Shown here: piece by piece, positions 1 to 8,352 of the stretch
Position numbering within the stretch: the first letter of the stretch is position 1
How the letters are laid out: every line of letters starts with the position of its first letter
Assembly: GCF_902706605.1 (NCBI RefSeq)
Contig: NZ_CACSLH010000018.1
Coordinates: forward strand, 1 to 40,875
Direction: 5' to 3'
Length of the DNA: 40,875 nt
Source of the DNA: Enterococcus sp. CSURQ0835
GTDB lineage: Bacteria > Bacillota > Bacilli > Lactobacillales > Enterococcaceae
Position numbers and translations under genes: made by a program
The notes under the pieces: model-generated
What the model was told of the DNA's origin: nothing
The model's input: the letters and a program-made list of their open reading frames with translations, nothing else
Database searches by the model: none

Positions 1-1
1 C

Positions 2-571
2 GCTGATCCCCAAACAGTAACGTATATTTACACGAAAGATCCAGTGCAAACAGCAAGTGTAACTGCAAGTTATCAAAATACGGAAGGTGATCCGATTGCT
101 CCAAATGTAGTTAAGAATGGGAACGTCGGCGATCCCTATACGACCGAACAAAAAACAATTCCAGGCTACGCACTAAAAGAAATAAAAGGGGATAAGACGG
201 GCATCTTCAAGGATAAGGCTCAAACGATAACCTATATTTACACAAAAGCAGCTGTTTTGCCTGAACCTTCTAGTCAAACGGAGCAAAGTACGATTATACG
301 CTACCCTAATAGTTCTGGAGACATCGTTAATTTAAATCATGGCTCCAGTATACAACCAACTTCGAAGTCTCAAGCTCTTTCAATTGAAAAACCAAGTAAT
401 TCAAAAAATAAATCTCTTGGACAAATAAATTCCAATACTCCAGTAAAGTCTAATGTAAGATATCCGAAAACTGGAGAAAGTAAACGAACTTCTGAGATTC
501 TTTCATTGATTGGATTGGGTGTGGTCATCGCTGTTGTTTCGTTTGGAAAGATTATTTTAAATAAACGATAG
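2..571 (+). CDS. LPXTG-type cell-wall surface protein with MucBP repeats (3' end only)
   Basis: This is the C-terminal part of a secreted protein; the reading frame is open to the left window edge, so signal peptide and N-terminal domains lie outside. The visible part has the end of one MucBP-like repeat (ending TYIYTKDP), one complete repeat (about 60 residues, ending TYIYTK), a Ser/Asn-rich linker and a sortase sorting signal: YPKTGE at 461-478, a hydrophobic helix and a KR-rich tail. MucBP domains are known from mucin-binding and other adhesins of lactobacilli, enterococci and Listeria. The sorting motif has Tyr instead of Leu at position 1. The protein is probably covalently wall-bound and acts in adhesion, but the ligand cannot be deduced. 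A strong terminator follows, so it ends its transcript. Confidence 0.85.
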   Translation, partial: ADPQTVTYIYTKDPVQTASVTASYQNTEGDPIAPNVVKNGNVGDPYTTEQKTIPGYALKEIKGDKTGIFKDKAQTITYIYTKAAVLPEPSSQTEQSTIIRYPNSSGDIVNLNHGSSIQPTSKSQALSIEKPSNSKNKSLGQINSNTPVKSNVRYPKTGESKRTSEILSLIGLGVVIAVVSFGKIILNKR

Positions 572-634
572 TAAGCGAGGGGGACGAGGTAAACAATGAC
601 AATATCAATAGACGTTAAACAGTTTGGATTACTT

Positions 635-665
635 AAGGGAAATGTTTCGGCATTTCCCTTTTTTA
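635..665 (+). terminator. Rho-independent terminator after the surface protein gene
   Basis: A 10-bp perfect stem (AAGGGAAATG / CATTTCCCTT) with loop TTTCGG is followed by a T-run. It separates the surface protein gene from the next gene. Confidence 0.85.
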
Positions 666-699
666 TAAGTTTGAAATAATTATTGAGGGAATCAATTTT

Positions 700-728
700 T
701 TGAATTTCTCTTTTGCTTTCATTATAAT
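700..728 (+). promoter_or_regulatory. Sigma-A promoter of the 759-1406 gene
   Basis: TTGAAT at 700-705 and TATAAT at 723-728 are separated by 17 bp, about 30 bp upstream of the chosen ATG. Confidence 0.7.
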
Positions 729-758
729 GAAGAGATGATTTTTAGAAAGGGTGAGACG

Positions 759-1406
759 ATGGCGACTGCACAAAATGACTTTGACTATTATCAGCGAACC
801 ATTCAACAAATGTATGATCGTTATTACATGAAGCGAATCATACTAGGTTTAGTTGCTTTAGCTATTTTTGTTGCATATACTTTTTTTATGAAAGAGCTGC
901 TTTTGCTAAATGGAATATTGATCCTCATTATCGCTGTAGTCACTGGCTATTGGTTCGTCCAGCGGCAAAAATTTCCGGAAGTCTATCAAGCTTTTTTAGT
1001 TGAAAACGAACCACAGCTATCCATTCAATCAGTTGAAGAAGCGGAGTATACGTATAATATTAAAACAACTGGTCAGGTGATTCGGATAGCTAAAAAGGGT
1101 GCTCGTAATTTGCCATCTCAAAATAAACAGTACACATTATTAGTCGGGTTTGCTAAAAATCAATTTGCCCGCCAGCCGCTTCAAATTGTTTATTATGATT
1201 TATTAGCGTTGACGTACGAAGAAAAGTTTCGTTTGTCACGTAATGGCTATAGTCGGTTGCCAAAATTTTTACGGCGTTTTACGTGGAGCAATCTTAAAAA
1301 CAGTGCGGGAAACGCAGCAAGTCTGATTTTTGGAAATTTATTTTTACTGTTTATCTTGTATCGCTTAATTCGATATATATTAGCTTTTTTACGCATGATG
1401 TTTTAA
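759..1406 (+). CDS. Unknown membrane protein, 215 aa
   Basis: I do not recognise a characterised family. The start at 759 follows an AAAGGGTGAG ribosome site; an in-frame ATG at 735 has none. The protein has a hydrophilic, aromatic-rich N-terminus, two predicted membrane helices at about residues 27-68, a soluble middle of about 115 residues with beta-strand character, and one or two hydrophobic helices at about residues 185-212. It would thus be an integral membrane protein with a central soluble domain. It is monocistronic, with its own sigma-A promoter upstream and a terminator directly after the stop. There is no functional clue from the neighbours. Confidence 0.75.
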   Translation: MATAQNDFDYYQRTIQQMYDRYYMKRIILGLVALAIFVAYTFFMKELLLLNGILILIIAVVTGYWFVQRQKFPEVYQAFLVENEPQLSIQSVEEAEYTYNIKTTGQVIRIAKKGARNLPSQNKQYTLLVGFAKNQFARQPLQIVYYDLLALTYEEKFRLSRNGYSRLPKFLRRFTWSNLKNSAGNAASLIFGNLFLLFILYRLIRYILAFLRMMF

Positions 1407-1435
1407 ACCAGCAGATTTGCTGGTTTTTTATTTTT
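1406..1435 (+). terminator. Rho-independent terminator
   Basis: An 8-bp stem (AACCAGCA / TGCTGGTT) with a 4-nt loop and a T-run begins at the stop codon of the membrane protein gene. Confidence 0.8.
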
Positions 1436-1445
1436 AGCTAAAACA

Positions 1446-1454
1446 TGTTAAGAT
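1446..1454 (+). promoter_or_regulatory. Possible extended -10 promoter of dinG
   Basis: TG at 1446-1447 followed by TAAGAT at 1449-1454 fits an extended -10 element 38 bp before the dinG start. No good -35 is visible, so this is tentative. Confidence 0.35.
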
Positions 1455-1491
1455 GGCAGTTAGAGTGTACAGAAAAAGGAGCGTCAGCGTC

Positions 1492-4236
1492 ATGAAGAAG
1501 ACTTATGCGGTAGTAGATATCGAAACGACGGGGACTGATCCGAAAAGTGATCGGATCATTCAGTTTGGTTGTGTTTTGATCGAAGACGACGCGATCGTCT
1601 CACGGCTGTCCATCGATATCAATCCTGACCGTCAGATTCCTAATCAGATCCGCACCTTGACCGGCATTACCAATAAGCGAGTCAAAGAAGCGCCATATTT
1701 TGAAGATGTGGCTCTAACGATCTATAATTTGCTGACGGATACGGTCTTTGTTGCCCATAATATTTATTTTGATTATCCCTTCTTAAATCACGAGCTGAAA
1801 CGTTGTGGTTTACCAGAACTGGAGATACCTGGCATTGACACGGTAGAATTATCTCAGATCTTTTTGCCCACGTCATTGAGCTTTCGGCTAGGATATTTAG
1901 CCCAAGAGCTGGCCTTGACTCACGAAAATCCTCATCAAGCGGACAGTGATGCGGAAGTGACTGCCCAATTATTGTTGCGGTTAAAAGACAAGATGAAACG
2001 GTTGCCGTTTGTCACCTTAGAAGCAATCGCTGCGCGCGGTGAACACTTGGCCTTTCAAACGCAAACATTTATCGAAGAAGTGTTGACTGAACTGCGCGAA
2101 CAGCCGCAAGAATTGGCGCCAGAGTTACAGATCGTAAATGGGCTAGCGTTACAAAAAAAAGCAGTTCCACTATTTGAAGAAAATTATTATCAACCGGCCT
2201 ATCCGCGAGCAAAAAAAAATAAAGTCAAACTATATCAAGGTCGATTAGAGTTTCGTAAAGAGCAAGCACGGTTGATGAATCTCGTGTATGATTTTTTTCA
2301 GCAATCGACCGAAAAAAATCTTTTGATCGAAGCTGCGACAGGGATCGGTAAAACGCTGGGCTATTTATTGCCAGCTTGTTTTTTTGCGACACCAGAAAAA
2401 CCATTAGTCGTTAGCACCGCGTCCTTAGTTTTACAAGAACAGATCATGATCCACGATTTGCCACTTTTAAATCAGTTGATGGAGCAGCCCTTACAAGGCG
2501 TCGTATTAAAAAGTAGCCGCCACTATATCAACTTAGCGCGTTTTTATCAAACGTTGCAACGACCGGTTGAGCAAAAACAATATGCTTTTTATCAAATGGC
2601 CGTTCTCGTTTGGTTGACGGAAACGAAGACCGGCGACTTCGACGAGTTAAACCAAACGAATTACAATCATCCATTTTGGCATGATATCAGTCATTATGGC
2701 ACGCAGACTTTAGTTAAAAATGATCCGTTTTATGAAGTGGATTTTATTCGCCACCGCAATGAGCAGTTGAAACAAAGCAATTTGATCGTGACCAATCACG
2801 CGTTTTTAGCCCAAGAAGATGAACGCGAGTTTCCTGAATTGCCGACCACGCCGTATTTATTGATCGATGAAGCGCATCATCTGAATCATACGTTGAGTCG
2901 TCAAAGTACGGAACTGATCGATGTGACCGCTTTTCAAAAAATGATCCAGCAGCTGACTGAAAAAGCTTGGTTTGAAACGTGGCAAGTTCTGGCTCAAAAA
3001 GATCAGCAAAGTCAACATGCGTTAGCTTTATTACAAGAGATCGCCGGAGAACTGATTGAAGATTTAACTGATTTTTATCACGTGATCAGTGATTTGCCGA
3101 CAACGGAACGGATCTTAGCAAAAGACCAGTTCGATCAATTGCCGTCGACTGGAGAAGAATTACTTTCGCGCATCGAAGTGTTGTACCAAGATGCAGTGAC
3201 ACTTACTGAACAACTCAAACGATATTTTCAGCAACAACAAGCGCGCTTTAGTTTGGCTGAACAAGATCAGCTAGCGCATTTTTTACGATTAGCAGAACGA
3301 TTAGCAGTCGACGAACGAACCTTTCATGATTTTACGAACCAATTTGCGGCACGCTATGTCCGTTTCGTTGAACCAAAAAAAATGCGGTTCGGGCTGCAAG
3401 ACCTCCAAGCGGATAATTTACCTCAAACAAAATGGTATCAACGCTTTGAACGGATCTTGTACATTGGTGGCACCTTAAAAGTTGGTAGTCAGCGGGATTA
3501 CTTTCCAAAACGTTGGGGGATCGAAGCTAAGCTAAAAGTGATCCAAAGTCCTTATGATTATGCCAACCAAGCGCGATTGTATGTGCCAAGTGACAGTTTA
3601 GACATCCAACATGCTCCAGCAGAACATTATGCTCATTATTTAGCTGAAGTCGTCTGTCAGCTGGCGGGTCATGAGCAGCGACCGATTTTAGTGTTGTTCA
3701 CATCCCATGATATTTTGCAACGCGTCTATCAAAATGTTCGCGGACCATTGCTGCAAGAAGGCCGCGAATTATTAGCTCAAGGAGTCGGGGGCAGTCGCGA
3801 GCGATTGTTGAAACGTTTTTTACTTTCAAAAGATGGGATCTTGTTTGGTGCCGATAGTTTTTGGGAAGGCATTGATTTACCAGGTGAGATTTTACAGTTA
3901 GTGGTCGTAACGCGTTTACCATTTGAAAATCCGCAACGGCCGCTAGTTAAAGCCCGCAACCAGTATTTAGAAGCCCAAGGACTCAATCCTTTTTACCAAG
4001 ATTCATTGCCTCATACGGCATTGCGTTTGCGGCAAGCACTCGGGCGTTTGATTCGCGGACCACAAGATCGAGGCGTCTTGATCTTACTAGATGCGCGCTT
4101 TTTAACCGCGAGTTACGGCAGTCGTTTGCAAAAATCGTTGCCTAAAGATTTACCGATTGAAGAAAAACCACTTCATGAGATCATACTTTCTGCCAGTGAG
4201 TTTTTACAAGCGCCACAAATGTCAGATAATTCGTGA
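1492..4236 (+). CDS. dinG: DinG-family protein: DEDDh 3'-5' exonuclease fused to XPD-like helicase
   Basis: This 914-aa protein has an N-terminal DnaQ-like exonuclease (D9-x-E11, HN..FD with D94, H148 and D153: the full DEDDh set). An XPD/DinG superfamily 2 helicase domain follows: Walker A ATGIGKT at about 282-288, DEAH at 459-462 and motif VI QALGRLIRG near the C-terminus. Only one cysteine lies between Walker A and DEAH, so the four-Cys Fe-S cluster of E. coli DinG is absent, as known for the Firmicute type; in Staphylococcus aureus the family acts as an exonuclease. A role in DNA repair or processing is likely. The start at 1492 follows AAAAAGGAG; an in-frame ATG at 1453 would add 13 residues without a ribosome site. 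It heads the conserved dinG-ypmB-aspB-asnS order. Confidence 0.93.
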   Translation: MKKTYAVVDIETTGTDPKSDRIIQFGCVLIEDDAIVSRLSIDINPDRQIPNQIRTLTGITNKRVKEAPYFEDVALTIYNLLTDTVFVAHNIYFDYPFLNHELKRCGLPELEIPGIDTVELSQIFLPTSLSFRLGYLAQELALTHENPHQADSDAEVTAQLLLRLKDKMKRLPFVTLEAIAARGEHLAFQTQTFIEEVLTELREQPQELAPELQIVNGLALQKKAVPLFEENYYQPAYPRAKKNKVKLYQGRLEFRKEQARLMNLVYDFFQQSTEKNLLIEAATGIGKTLGYLLPACFFATPEKPLVVSTASLVLQEQIMIHDLPLLNQLMEQPLQGVVLKSSRHYINLARFYQTLQRPVEQKQYAFYQMAVLVWLTETKTGDFDELNQTNYNHPFWHDISHYGTQTLVKNDPFYEVDFIRHRNEQLKQSNLIVTNHAFLAQEDEREFPELPTTPYLLIDEAHHLNHTLSRQSTELIDVTAFQKMIQQLTEKAWFETWQVLAQKDQQSQHALALLQEIAGELIEDLTDFYHVISDLPTTERILAKDQFDQLPSTGEELLSRIEVLYQDAVTLTEQLKRYFQQQQARFSLAEQDQLAHFLRLAERLAVDERTFHDFTNQFAARYVRFVEPKKMRFGLQDLQADNLPQTKWYQRFERILYIGGTLKVGSQRDYFPKRWGIEAKLKVIQSPYDYANQARLYVPSDSLDIQHAPAEHYAHYLAEVVCQLAGHEQRPILVLFTSHDILQRVYQNVRGPLLQEGRELLAQGVGGSRERLLKRFLLSKDGILFGADSFWEGIDLPGEILQLVVVTRLPFENPQRPLVKARNQYLEAQGLNPFYQDSLPHTALRLRQALGRLIRGPQDRGVLILLDARFLTASYGSRLQKSLPKDLPIEEKPLHEIILSASEFLQAPQMSDNS

Positions 4237-4253
4237 GGGTTGCCGGCTTATTT

Positions 4254-4261
4254 GGTATAAT
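4254..4261 (+). promoter_or_regulatory. Extended -10 promoter for the ypmB-aspB-asnS group
   Basis: TGG directly before TATAAT (4256-4261) forms an extended -10 just downstream of the dinG stop. The nearest -35-like TTGCCG (4240-4245) is only 10 bp away, too close to be used, so extended -10 recognition is inferred. Confidence 0.5.
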
Positions 4262-4336
4262 GAGTGAGACACGCGGGGTGGGAAAAAGTATGTACGAGCC
4301 CGGCCAAAATTTGTTACTTTAGTGAAGGAGTCCAAT

Positions 4337-4837
4337 GTGAGAAGAAGGTTTAGACAACGTAAGCTGAATTATTGGTTACTGTTAGCCGTGATTATTTTGC
4401 TAGGATTCATCACAGCGGCTACCATGATGTTCATCAAAGCCAGTCGTCCTATGACACAAGCGCGTGCTGAAGCGGTGAAGATCGCAAAAAAACAGGCGCA
4501 TTTAAAGACGGTGGATGAATTTTATTGGTTCAATCGCGGAAAGTCTTATTTTACCGTTACAGGAAAAAATGTCGATGACAAACCGATCGTCGTGATCATT
4601 CCTAAAACAGGCGATAAACTGCGGCTGTTAAGTCAAAAAGATGGACTGACAGAAGCTGATGTCCGGCAATTAATAGCGGAAAGACAACCGCAAGAAAAAA
4701 TTGAAAAGTTAGCGCTAGGGATTTACCAAAAGCAAACCGTTTGGGAAGTGACGACGAAAAATAAAAACGGAGAATTGAATTATTACCTCTTGGCTTTTTC
4801 AAATGGTAAGAAAGTCAAGACGATCAAAAATTTATAA
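4337..4837 (+). CDS. ypmB: YpmB-like membrane-anchored protein (DUF5590 type)
   Basis: This 166-aa protein has a very basic N-terminus, one membrane helix (about residues 13-33, LLLAVIILLGFITAATMMF) and an extracellular part of two PepSY-like alpha/beta repeats, as in Bacillus YpmB. The function of the family is not established. I chose GTG 4337 because AAGGAG (4325-4330) stands 6 nt upstream; an earlier in-frame GTG at 4322 would have the ribosome site inside the gene. Position between dinG and aspB is the same as in Bacillus subtilis, which supports the assignment. The aspB gene begins 17 nt after its stop, so they are co-transcribed. Confidence 0.8.
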   Translation: MRRRFRQRKLNYWLLLAVIILLGFITAATMMFIKASRPMTQARAEAVKIAKKQAHLKTVDEFYWFNRGKSYFTVTGKNVDDKPIVVIIPKTGDKLRLLSQKDGLTEADVRQLIAERQPQEKIEKLALGIYQKQTVWEVTTKNKNGELNYYLLAFSNGKKVKTIKNL

Positions 4838-4854
4838 TGGTAGGTGTAGTAAGT

Positions 4855-6045
4855 ATGAAATTAGCAAAAAGAGCAGCTGAATTAGAGCCGTCAGTTACTT
4901 TAGCTGCGGCCGCTAAAGCTAAAGCATTAAAAGCAGCTGGTTTAGATGTGATCAGTTTAACGGTGGGGGAGCCGGATTTTACGACACCAGATAATATCGA
5001 GCAAGCTGCGATTGCTGCCATCAAAAGTGGAGAAGTGAGTTTTTACACTCCCTCAGGTGGAACGCCGGCCTTAAAATCAGCGATCATTCAAGCAACTAAA
5101 GAAACGTATGGCTTCACTGTTGCAGCCGAAAATGTCATGGTGGGTACCGGTGCAAAGTTTGCATTATATGCATTGTTCCAAGCGATCATCGATGAAGGGG
5201 ATGAGGTCATCATTCCAACGCCTTATTGGGTGAGCTATGGTGAACAAGTAAAACTTGCGCAAGGGACACCGGTCTTTGTGGCTGCGACGCACGAAAACGA
5301 TTATAAGGTCACAGTCGACCAATTGGAAGCCGCTCGGACAGACTATACGAAAGCAATTATCATCAATTCGCCATCTAACCCGACTGGTATGATTTATACC
5401 GAGGCTGAATTGCGCGCGATCGGTGAGTGGGCAGTGGCCCATGAGCTATTGATCGTGGCAGATGATATTTATGATCATTTAGTTTATAACGGAAATGTCG
5501 CTCATCACATCGCGTCTCTTTCAGATGCGATCAGACAACAGACCGTCATCATCAATGGGGTGTCTAAGACGTACTCGATGACGGGCTGGCGAATCGGTTA
5601 TGCGATCGGTGATAAAAAAATCATCGCGGCGATGACATCGATCGCCTCGCAATCAACTAGTAATCCCACAGCCGTCAGTCAAATTGCGGCCATCGAAGCA
5701 TTGACTGGTGAGCAAGCGACTGTCGAAACGATGCGTCAAGCATTTGAAAAACGATTGAATACGATCTATGAAGAAGTCGCGGCATTGCCTGGTTTCAAAT
5801 TAGCAAAACCGCAAGGCGCTTTTTATTTGTTCCCGAACATCAAAGAAGCTATGGATTTAGGTGGCTACACTAATGTGACGACTTGGGTCAATGATTTGTT
5901 GGAACAAGAACAAGTCGCATTAGTTACTGGAGAAGGGTTTGGCGCGCCAGAAAATGTTCGGCTCAGCTATTCTTCTAGTCTTGAAGATTTGGAAGAAGCG
6001 GTGATCCGCATTCGGCGCTTTATTGAAAAGAGTCAAAAAAATTAG
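4855..6045 (+). CDS. aspB: Aspartate aminotransferase, class I PLP enzyme
   Basis: This 396-aa cytosolic fold-type I aminotransferase interconverts aspartate plus 2-oxoglutarate with oxaloacetate plus glutamate. Visible landmarks are the N-terminal GEPDF motif, the SPSNPTG substrate and PLP loop, DDIYDHLVY (the Asp and Tyr that contact PLP) and [13 protein letters not shown] with the Schiff-base Lys at residue 238. The start at 4855 ([10 protein letters not shown]) matches the usual family N-terminus; an in-frame ATG at 4837 would add six residues and lacks spacing for a ribosome site. It lies between ypmB and asnS as in Bacillus. The asparagine link is logical, since asnS uses the aspartate-derived amino acid. 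Confidence 0.93.
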   Translation: MKLAKRAAELEPSVTLAAAAKAKALKAAGLDVISLTVGEPDFTTPDNIEQAAIAAIKSGEVSFYTPSGGTPALKSAIIQATKETYGFTVAAENVMVGTGAKFALYALFQAIIDEGDEVIIPTPYWVSYGEQVKLAQGTPVFVAATHENDYKVTVDQLEAARTDYTKAIIINSPSNPTGMIYTEAELRAIGEWAVAHELLIVADDIYDHLVYNGNVAHHIASLSDAIRQQTVIINGVSKTYSMTGWRIGYAIGDKKIIAAMTSIASQSTSNPTAVSQIAAIEALTGEQATVETMRQAFEKRLNTIYEEVAALPGFKLAKPQGAFYLFPNIKEAMDLGGYTNVTTWVNDLLEQEQVALVTGEGFGAPENVRLSYSSSLEDLEEAVIRIRRFIEKSQKN

Positions 6046-6068
6046 TTTTTAAGATAGGAGAGACACTT

Positions 6069-7367
6069 GTGAAACAGATTCAAATCATCGACGCCAAAGA
6101 TCATGTTGGCGAAACAGTCAAAATCGGCGCTTGGGTTGCCAATAAACGTTCTAGCGGAAAAATTTCCTTTTTACAATTACGCGATGGGACAGCTTATTTC
6201 CAAGCCGTTGTGGTAAAAAGCGAAGTTCCCGCAGAAGTATTTGAACTTGCAAAAGAAGTCCACCAAGAAACTTCTATTTGGGTGACCGGGGAGATCCGAG
6301 AAGATGCGCGTTCAAAATTCGGTTATGAACTAGGTGTGCAAAGTATCGAGGTCGTTGGGGAAAGCCATGACTATCCTATCACACCTAAAGAGCACGGCGT
6401 CGACTTTTTGATGGATCACCGCCATTTATGGTTGCGTTCATCACAACAACACGCCATCATGTTGATCCGCAATGAAATCATTCGAGCAACGTATGAATTT
6501 TTCAATGACAATGGCTTTGTTAAAATCGATCCACCGATCTTGACGGGTTCAGCACCTGAAGGAACGACGGATTTGTTTGAGACTAATTACTTTGACCAAA
6601 AAGCGTACCTCTCTCAAAGTGGTCAATTGTATATGGAAGCCGCAGCCATGGCCTTTGGAAAAGTTTTTTCATTTGGTCCGACCTTCCGTGCGGAAAAATC
6701 AAAAACTCGCCGGCACCTGATTGAATTTTGGATGATCGAACCCGAAATGGCGTTCATGCACCAAGAAGAAAGTTTGGAGGTCCAAGAACAATATGTGGCT
6801 TACTTAGTCCAAAGTGTCTTAGATCATTGTGATTACGCGTTAGATACTTTAGGTCGTGATAAAGAATTGTTGAAGAAATATACGCAACTACCTTATCCAC
6901 GAATTTCTTACGATGATGCGATCGAATTATTGAAGAAAAATAATTTTGACGATATCGAATGGGGAGATGATTTTGGTTCACCACATGAGACGTTTATCGC
7001 AAATTCATTTGATCGTCCCGTTTTCATTTTGAATTATCCGAAAGCGATCAAACCATTTTACATGAAGCCACATCCAACACGAGACGACGTCGTGATTTGT
7101 GCTGATTTGATCGCGCCAGAAGGTTATGGTGAGATCATCGGCGGCTCAGAACGGGCGACTGACTACGAATATTTATTGGAACAAATCAAAGCAGCTGGCT
7201 TAGATGAGGAAGAATATTCTTGGTACCTTGATTTGCGGAAATATGGTAGCGTGCCACATGCTGGGTTTGGACTAGGACTAGAACGGACGATCACATTTAT
7301 TACGGGGATCGAACATGTGCGAGAAGCCATTCCATTCCCACGTTTGTTAAACCGGATCTATCCATAA
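6069..7367 (+). CDS. asnS: Asparaginyl-tRNA synthetase
   Basis: This 432-aa class IIb synthetase charges tRNA-Asn with asparagine, using ATP. An N-terminal OB-fold anticodon-binding domain (about residues 1-110, [21 protein letters not shown]) precedes the catalytic domain, which has motif 2 ([23 protein letters not shown]) and motif 3 ([15 protein letters not shown]). Glu-Pro-Glu in IEPEMAF and the overall length fit AsnS rather than AspRS, which is about 590 aa in bacteria. GTG 6069 follows GGAG with good spacing. It is the last gene of the dinG-ypmB-aspB-asnS order; in Bacillus dnaD and nth follow, whereas here a terminator ends the unit. Confidence 0.94.
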   Translation: MKQIQIIDAKDHVGETVKIGAWVANKRSSGKISFLQLRDGTAYFQAVVVKSEVPAEVFELAKEVHQETSIWVTGEIREDARSKFGYELGVQSIEVVGESHDYPITPKEHGVDFLMDHRHLWLRSSQQHAIMLIRNEIIRATYEFFNDNGFVKIDPPILTGSAPEGTTDLFETNYFDQKAYLSQSGQLYMEAAAMAFGKVFSFGPTFRAEKSKTRRHLIEFWMIEPEMAFMHQEESLEVQEQYVAYLVQSVLDHCDYALDTLGRDKELLKKYTQLPYPRISYDDAIELLKKNNFDDIEWGDDFGSPHETFIANSFDRPVFILNYPKAIKPFYMKPHPTRDDVVICADLIAPEGYGEIIGGSERATDYEYLLEQIKAAGLDEEEYSWYLDLRKYGSVPHAGFGLGLERTITFITGIEHVREAIPFPRLLNRIYP

Positions 7368-7374
7368 GTAAATT

Positions 7375-7416
7375 CAAAAAATCCGATCTGATAATTTGTC
7401 AGGTTGGATTTTTTTT
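7375..7416 (+). terminator. Rho-independent terminator after asnS
   Basis: A 12-bp stem with two or three G-T wobbles (AATCCGATCTGA / TCAGGTTGGATT), a 7-nt loop and a run of T close the asnS transcript. Confidence 0.85.
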
Positions 7417-7467
7417 GCAATCAAAGCGAGCTGACTTGCTAAAAATATCAAAGCAGTTAGCAAACTT

Positions 7468-7496
7468 TTGGTTCGAGCAAGTGAGTATGTCATAAT
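7468..7496 (+). promoter_or_regulatory. Sigma-A promoter of the SGNH hydrolase gene
   Basis: TTGGTT (7468-7473) and CATAAT (7491-7496) are spaced by 17 bp. Confidence 0.55.
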
Positions 7497-7550
7497 AAAA
7501 GAGAGGTGAAGCAGATGGGGATTTTTTCGTGGTTTAAAAGGAGGGAGACG

Positions 7551-8186
7551 ATGCGAATTTTATTTATTGGTGACAGCATCACGGATGTGGGGCGTACGCA
7601 AACAAAATATGGAGCACTTGGTCATGGCTACCCACTTTTGATCAGTGGAGCTTTGACGAAAGACTATCCCACCGAAGCGATCGAATTTTTTAATCGCGGT
7701 ATCAGCGGCAATCAAGTCAGCGATCTGAAAGCGCGTTTTGAAACCGATTGCTTAGCTTTAAATCCTGATGTCGTTTCGATCTTGATCGGGATCAATGACA
7801 CGTGGCACACAGTTGGGACTAAACAATTTGGAACGCCAGTTGCTGCTGAAAAATTTGAAGCCGACTATCGAGAGATCTTGAACCAGTTAAAGCAAGCGCG
7901 GGTGAAAAAAATTATTTTACTCGAGCCTTTCGTATTACCGTATCCAGCTGATCGTAAGACGTGGCGCTGCGATCTTGATCCAAAAATCCAGATCGTACGC
8001 AAGTTAGCGTTGGAGTTTGATACCTTGTTCGTACCACTGGACGGAATATTTAATCAGTTAGGTATTCGCTATGGCTTTGACAAATTTACTTTAGACGGTG
8101 TACATCCCACACCTGCTGGTCATCAAGTGATCGCCGAGCAATGGTTGGCGGCAGCATCTAGTGAGTGGCTATTCGAATCAAGTTAA
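7551..8186 (+). CDS. SGNH/GDSL-type esterase or lipase
   Basis: This 211-aa protein is an SGNH hydrolase: block I GDSIT with nucleophile Ser9, block II Gly50 or Gly53 with Asn54, block III GIND (Asn82), and block V DGVHP with Asp182 and His185, the catalytic pair. It hydrolyses ester bonds of an unknown substrate, possibly acetylated sugars or short acyl esters. No signal peptide is seen, so it should be cytosolic. I chose ATG 7551 because of AAAGGAGGGAG just before it and because block I usually starts within ten residues. An in-frame ATG at 7515 with an AGAGGTG site could add 12 residues. It is monocistronic, with its own promoter and a long terminator hairpin. Confidence 0.85.
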   Translation: MRILFIGDSITDVGRTQTKYGALGHGYPLLISGALTKDYPTEAIEFFNRGISGNQVSDLKARFETDCLALNPDVVSILIGINDTWHTVGTKQFGTPVAAEKFEADYREILNQLKQARVKKIILLEPFVLPYPADRKTWRCDLDPKIQIVRKLALEFDTLFVPLDGIFNQLGIRYGFDKFTLDGVHPTPAGHQVIAEQWLAAASSEWLFESS

Positions 8187-8204
8187 TATCTTTAAATAAT
8201 AATT

Positions 8205-8274
8205 GAAAGCGACTTTTTGAGCTAATCGCAAATAAAAAATTATTTGCAGTTAGAATGAAAAAGCTTTCTTTTTT
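8205..8274 (+). terminator. Long hairpin terminator
   Basis: GAAAGC (8205-8210) can pair with GCTTTC (8263-8268) around an inner 14-bp stem (CTAATCGCAAATAA / TTATTTGCAGTTAG, one mismatch), followed by six T. Confidence 0.75.
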
Positions 8275-8276
8275 AG

Positions 8277-8306
8277 TTGACACATGAACATATATTCATA
8301 TATAAT
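8277..8306 (+). promoter_or_regulatory. Sigma-A promoter of the Zn/Cd ATPase gene
   Basis: A consensus TTGACA (8277-8282) and consensus TATAAT (8301-8306) are spaced by 18 bp. An ArsR-type operator fills the spacer, so the promoter is probably strong but repressed. Confidence 0.8.
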
Positions 8307-8326
8307 ATAAATGAAGAAACATTCAT
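8284..8326 (+). promoter_or_regulatory. Two tandem ArsR/SmtB-type operators
   Basis: ATGAA-N6-TTCAT occurs at 8284-8299 (between -35 and -10) and again at 8311-8326 (around the transcription start), with centres 27 bp apart. The pattern matches operators of the SmtB/CzrA/CadC zinc and cadmium sensors. The outer arms also form ACACATGAA / TTCATGTGT. No ArsR-family gene is adjacent, so the repressor must act in trans. Confidence 0.65.
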
Positions 8327-8352
8327 GTGTTAATTTGAAAGAAGGGACTGTC

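Noticed and set aside
596-679. 27-codon frame after the surface protein gene, with a G-rich ribosome-like site
   Set aside because: It runs straight through the terminator hairpin, has no family resemblance, and the apparent ribosome site is probably chance.
8311-8352. Upstream start of the Zn/Cd ATPase at 8311
   Set aside because: That ATG is the first base of the second operator and lies within a few bases of the predicted transcription start, and the better ribosome site is before 8353.
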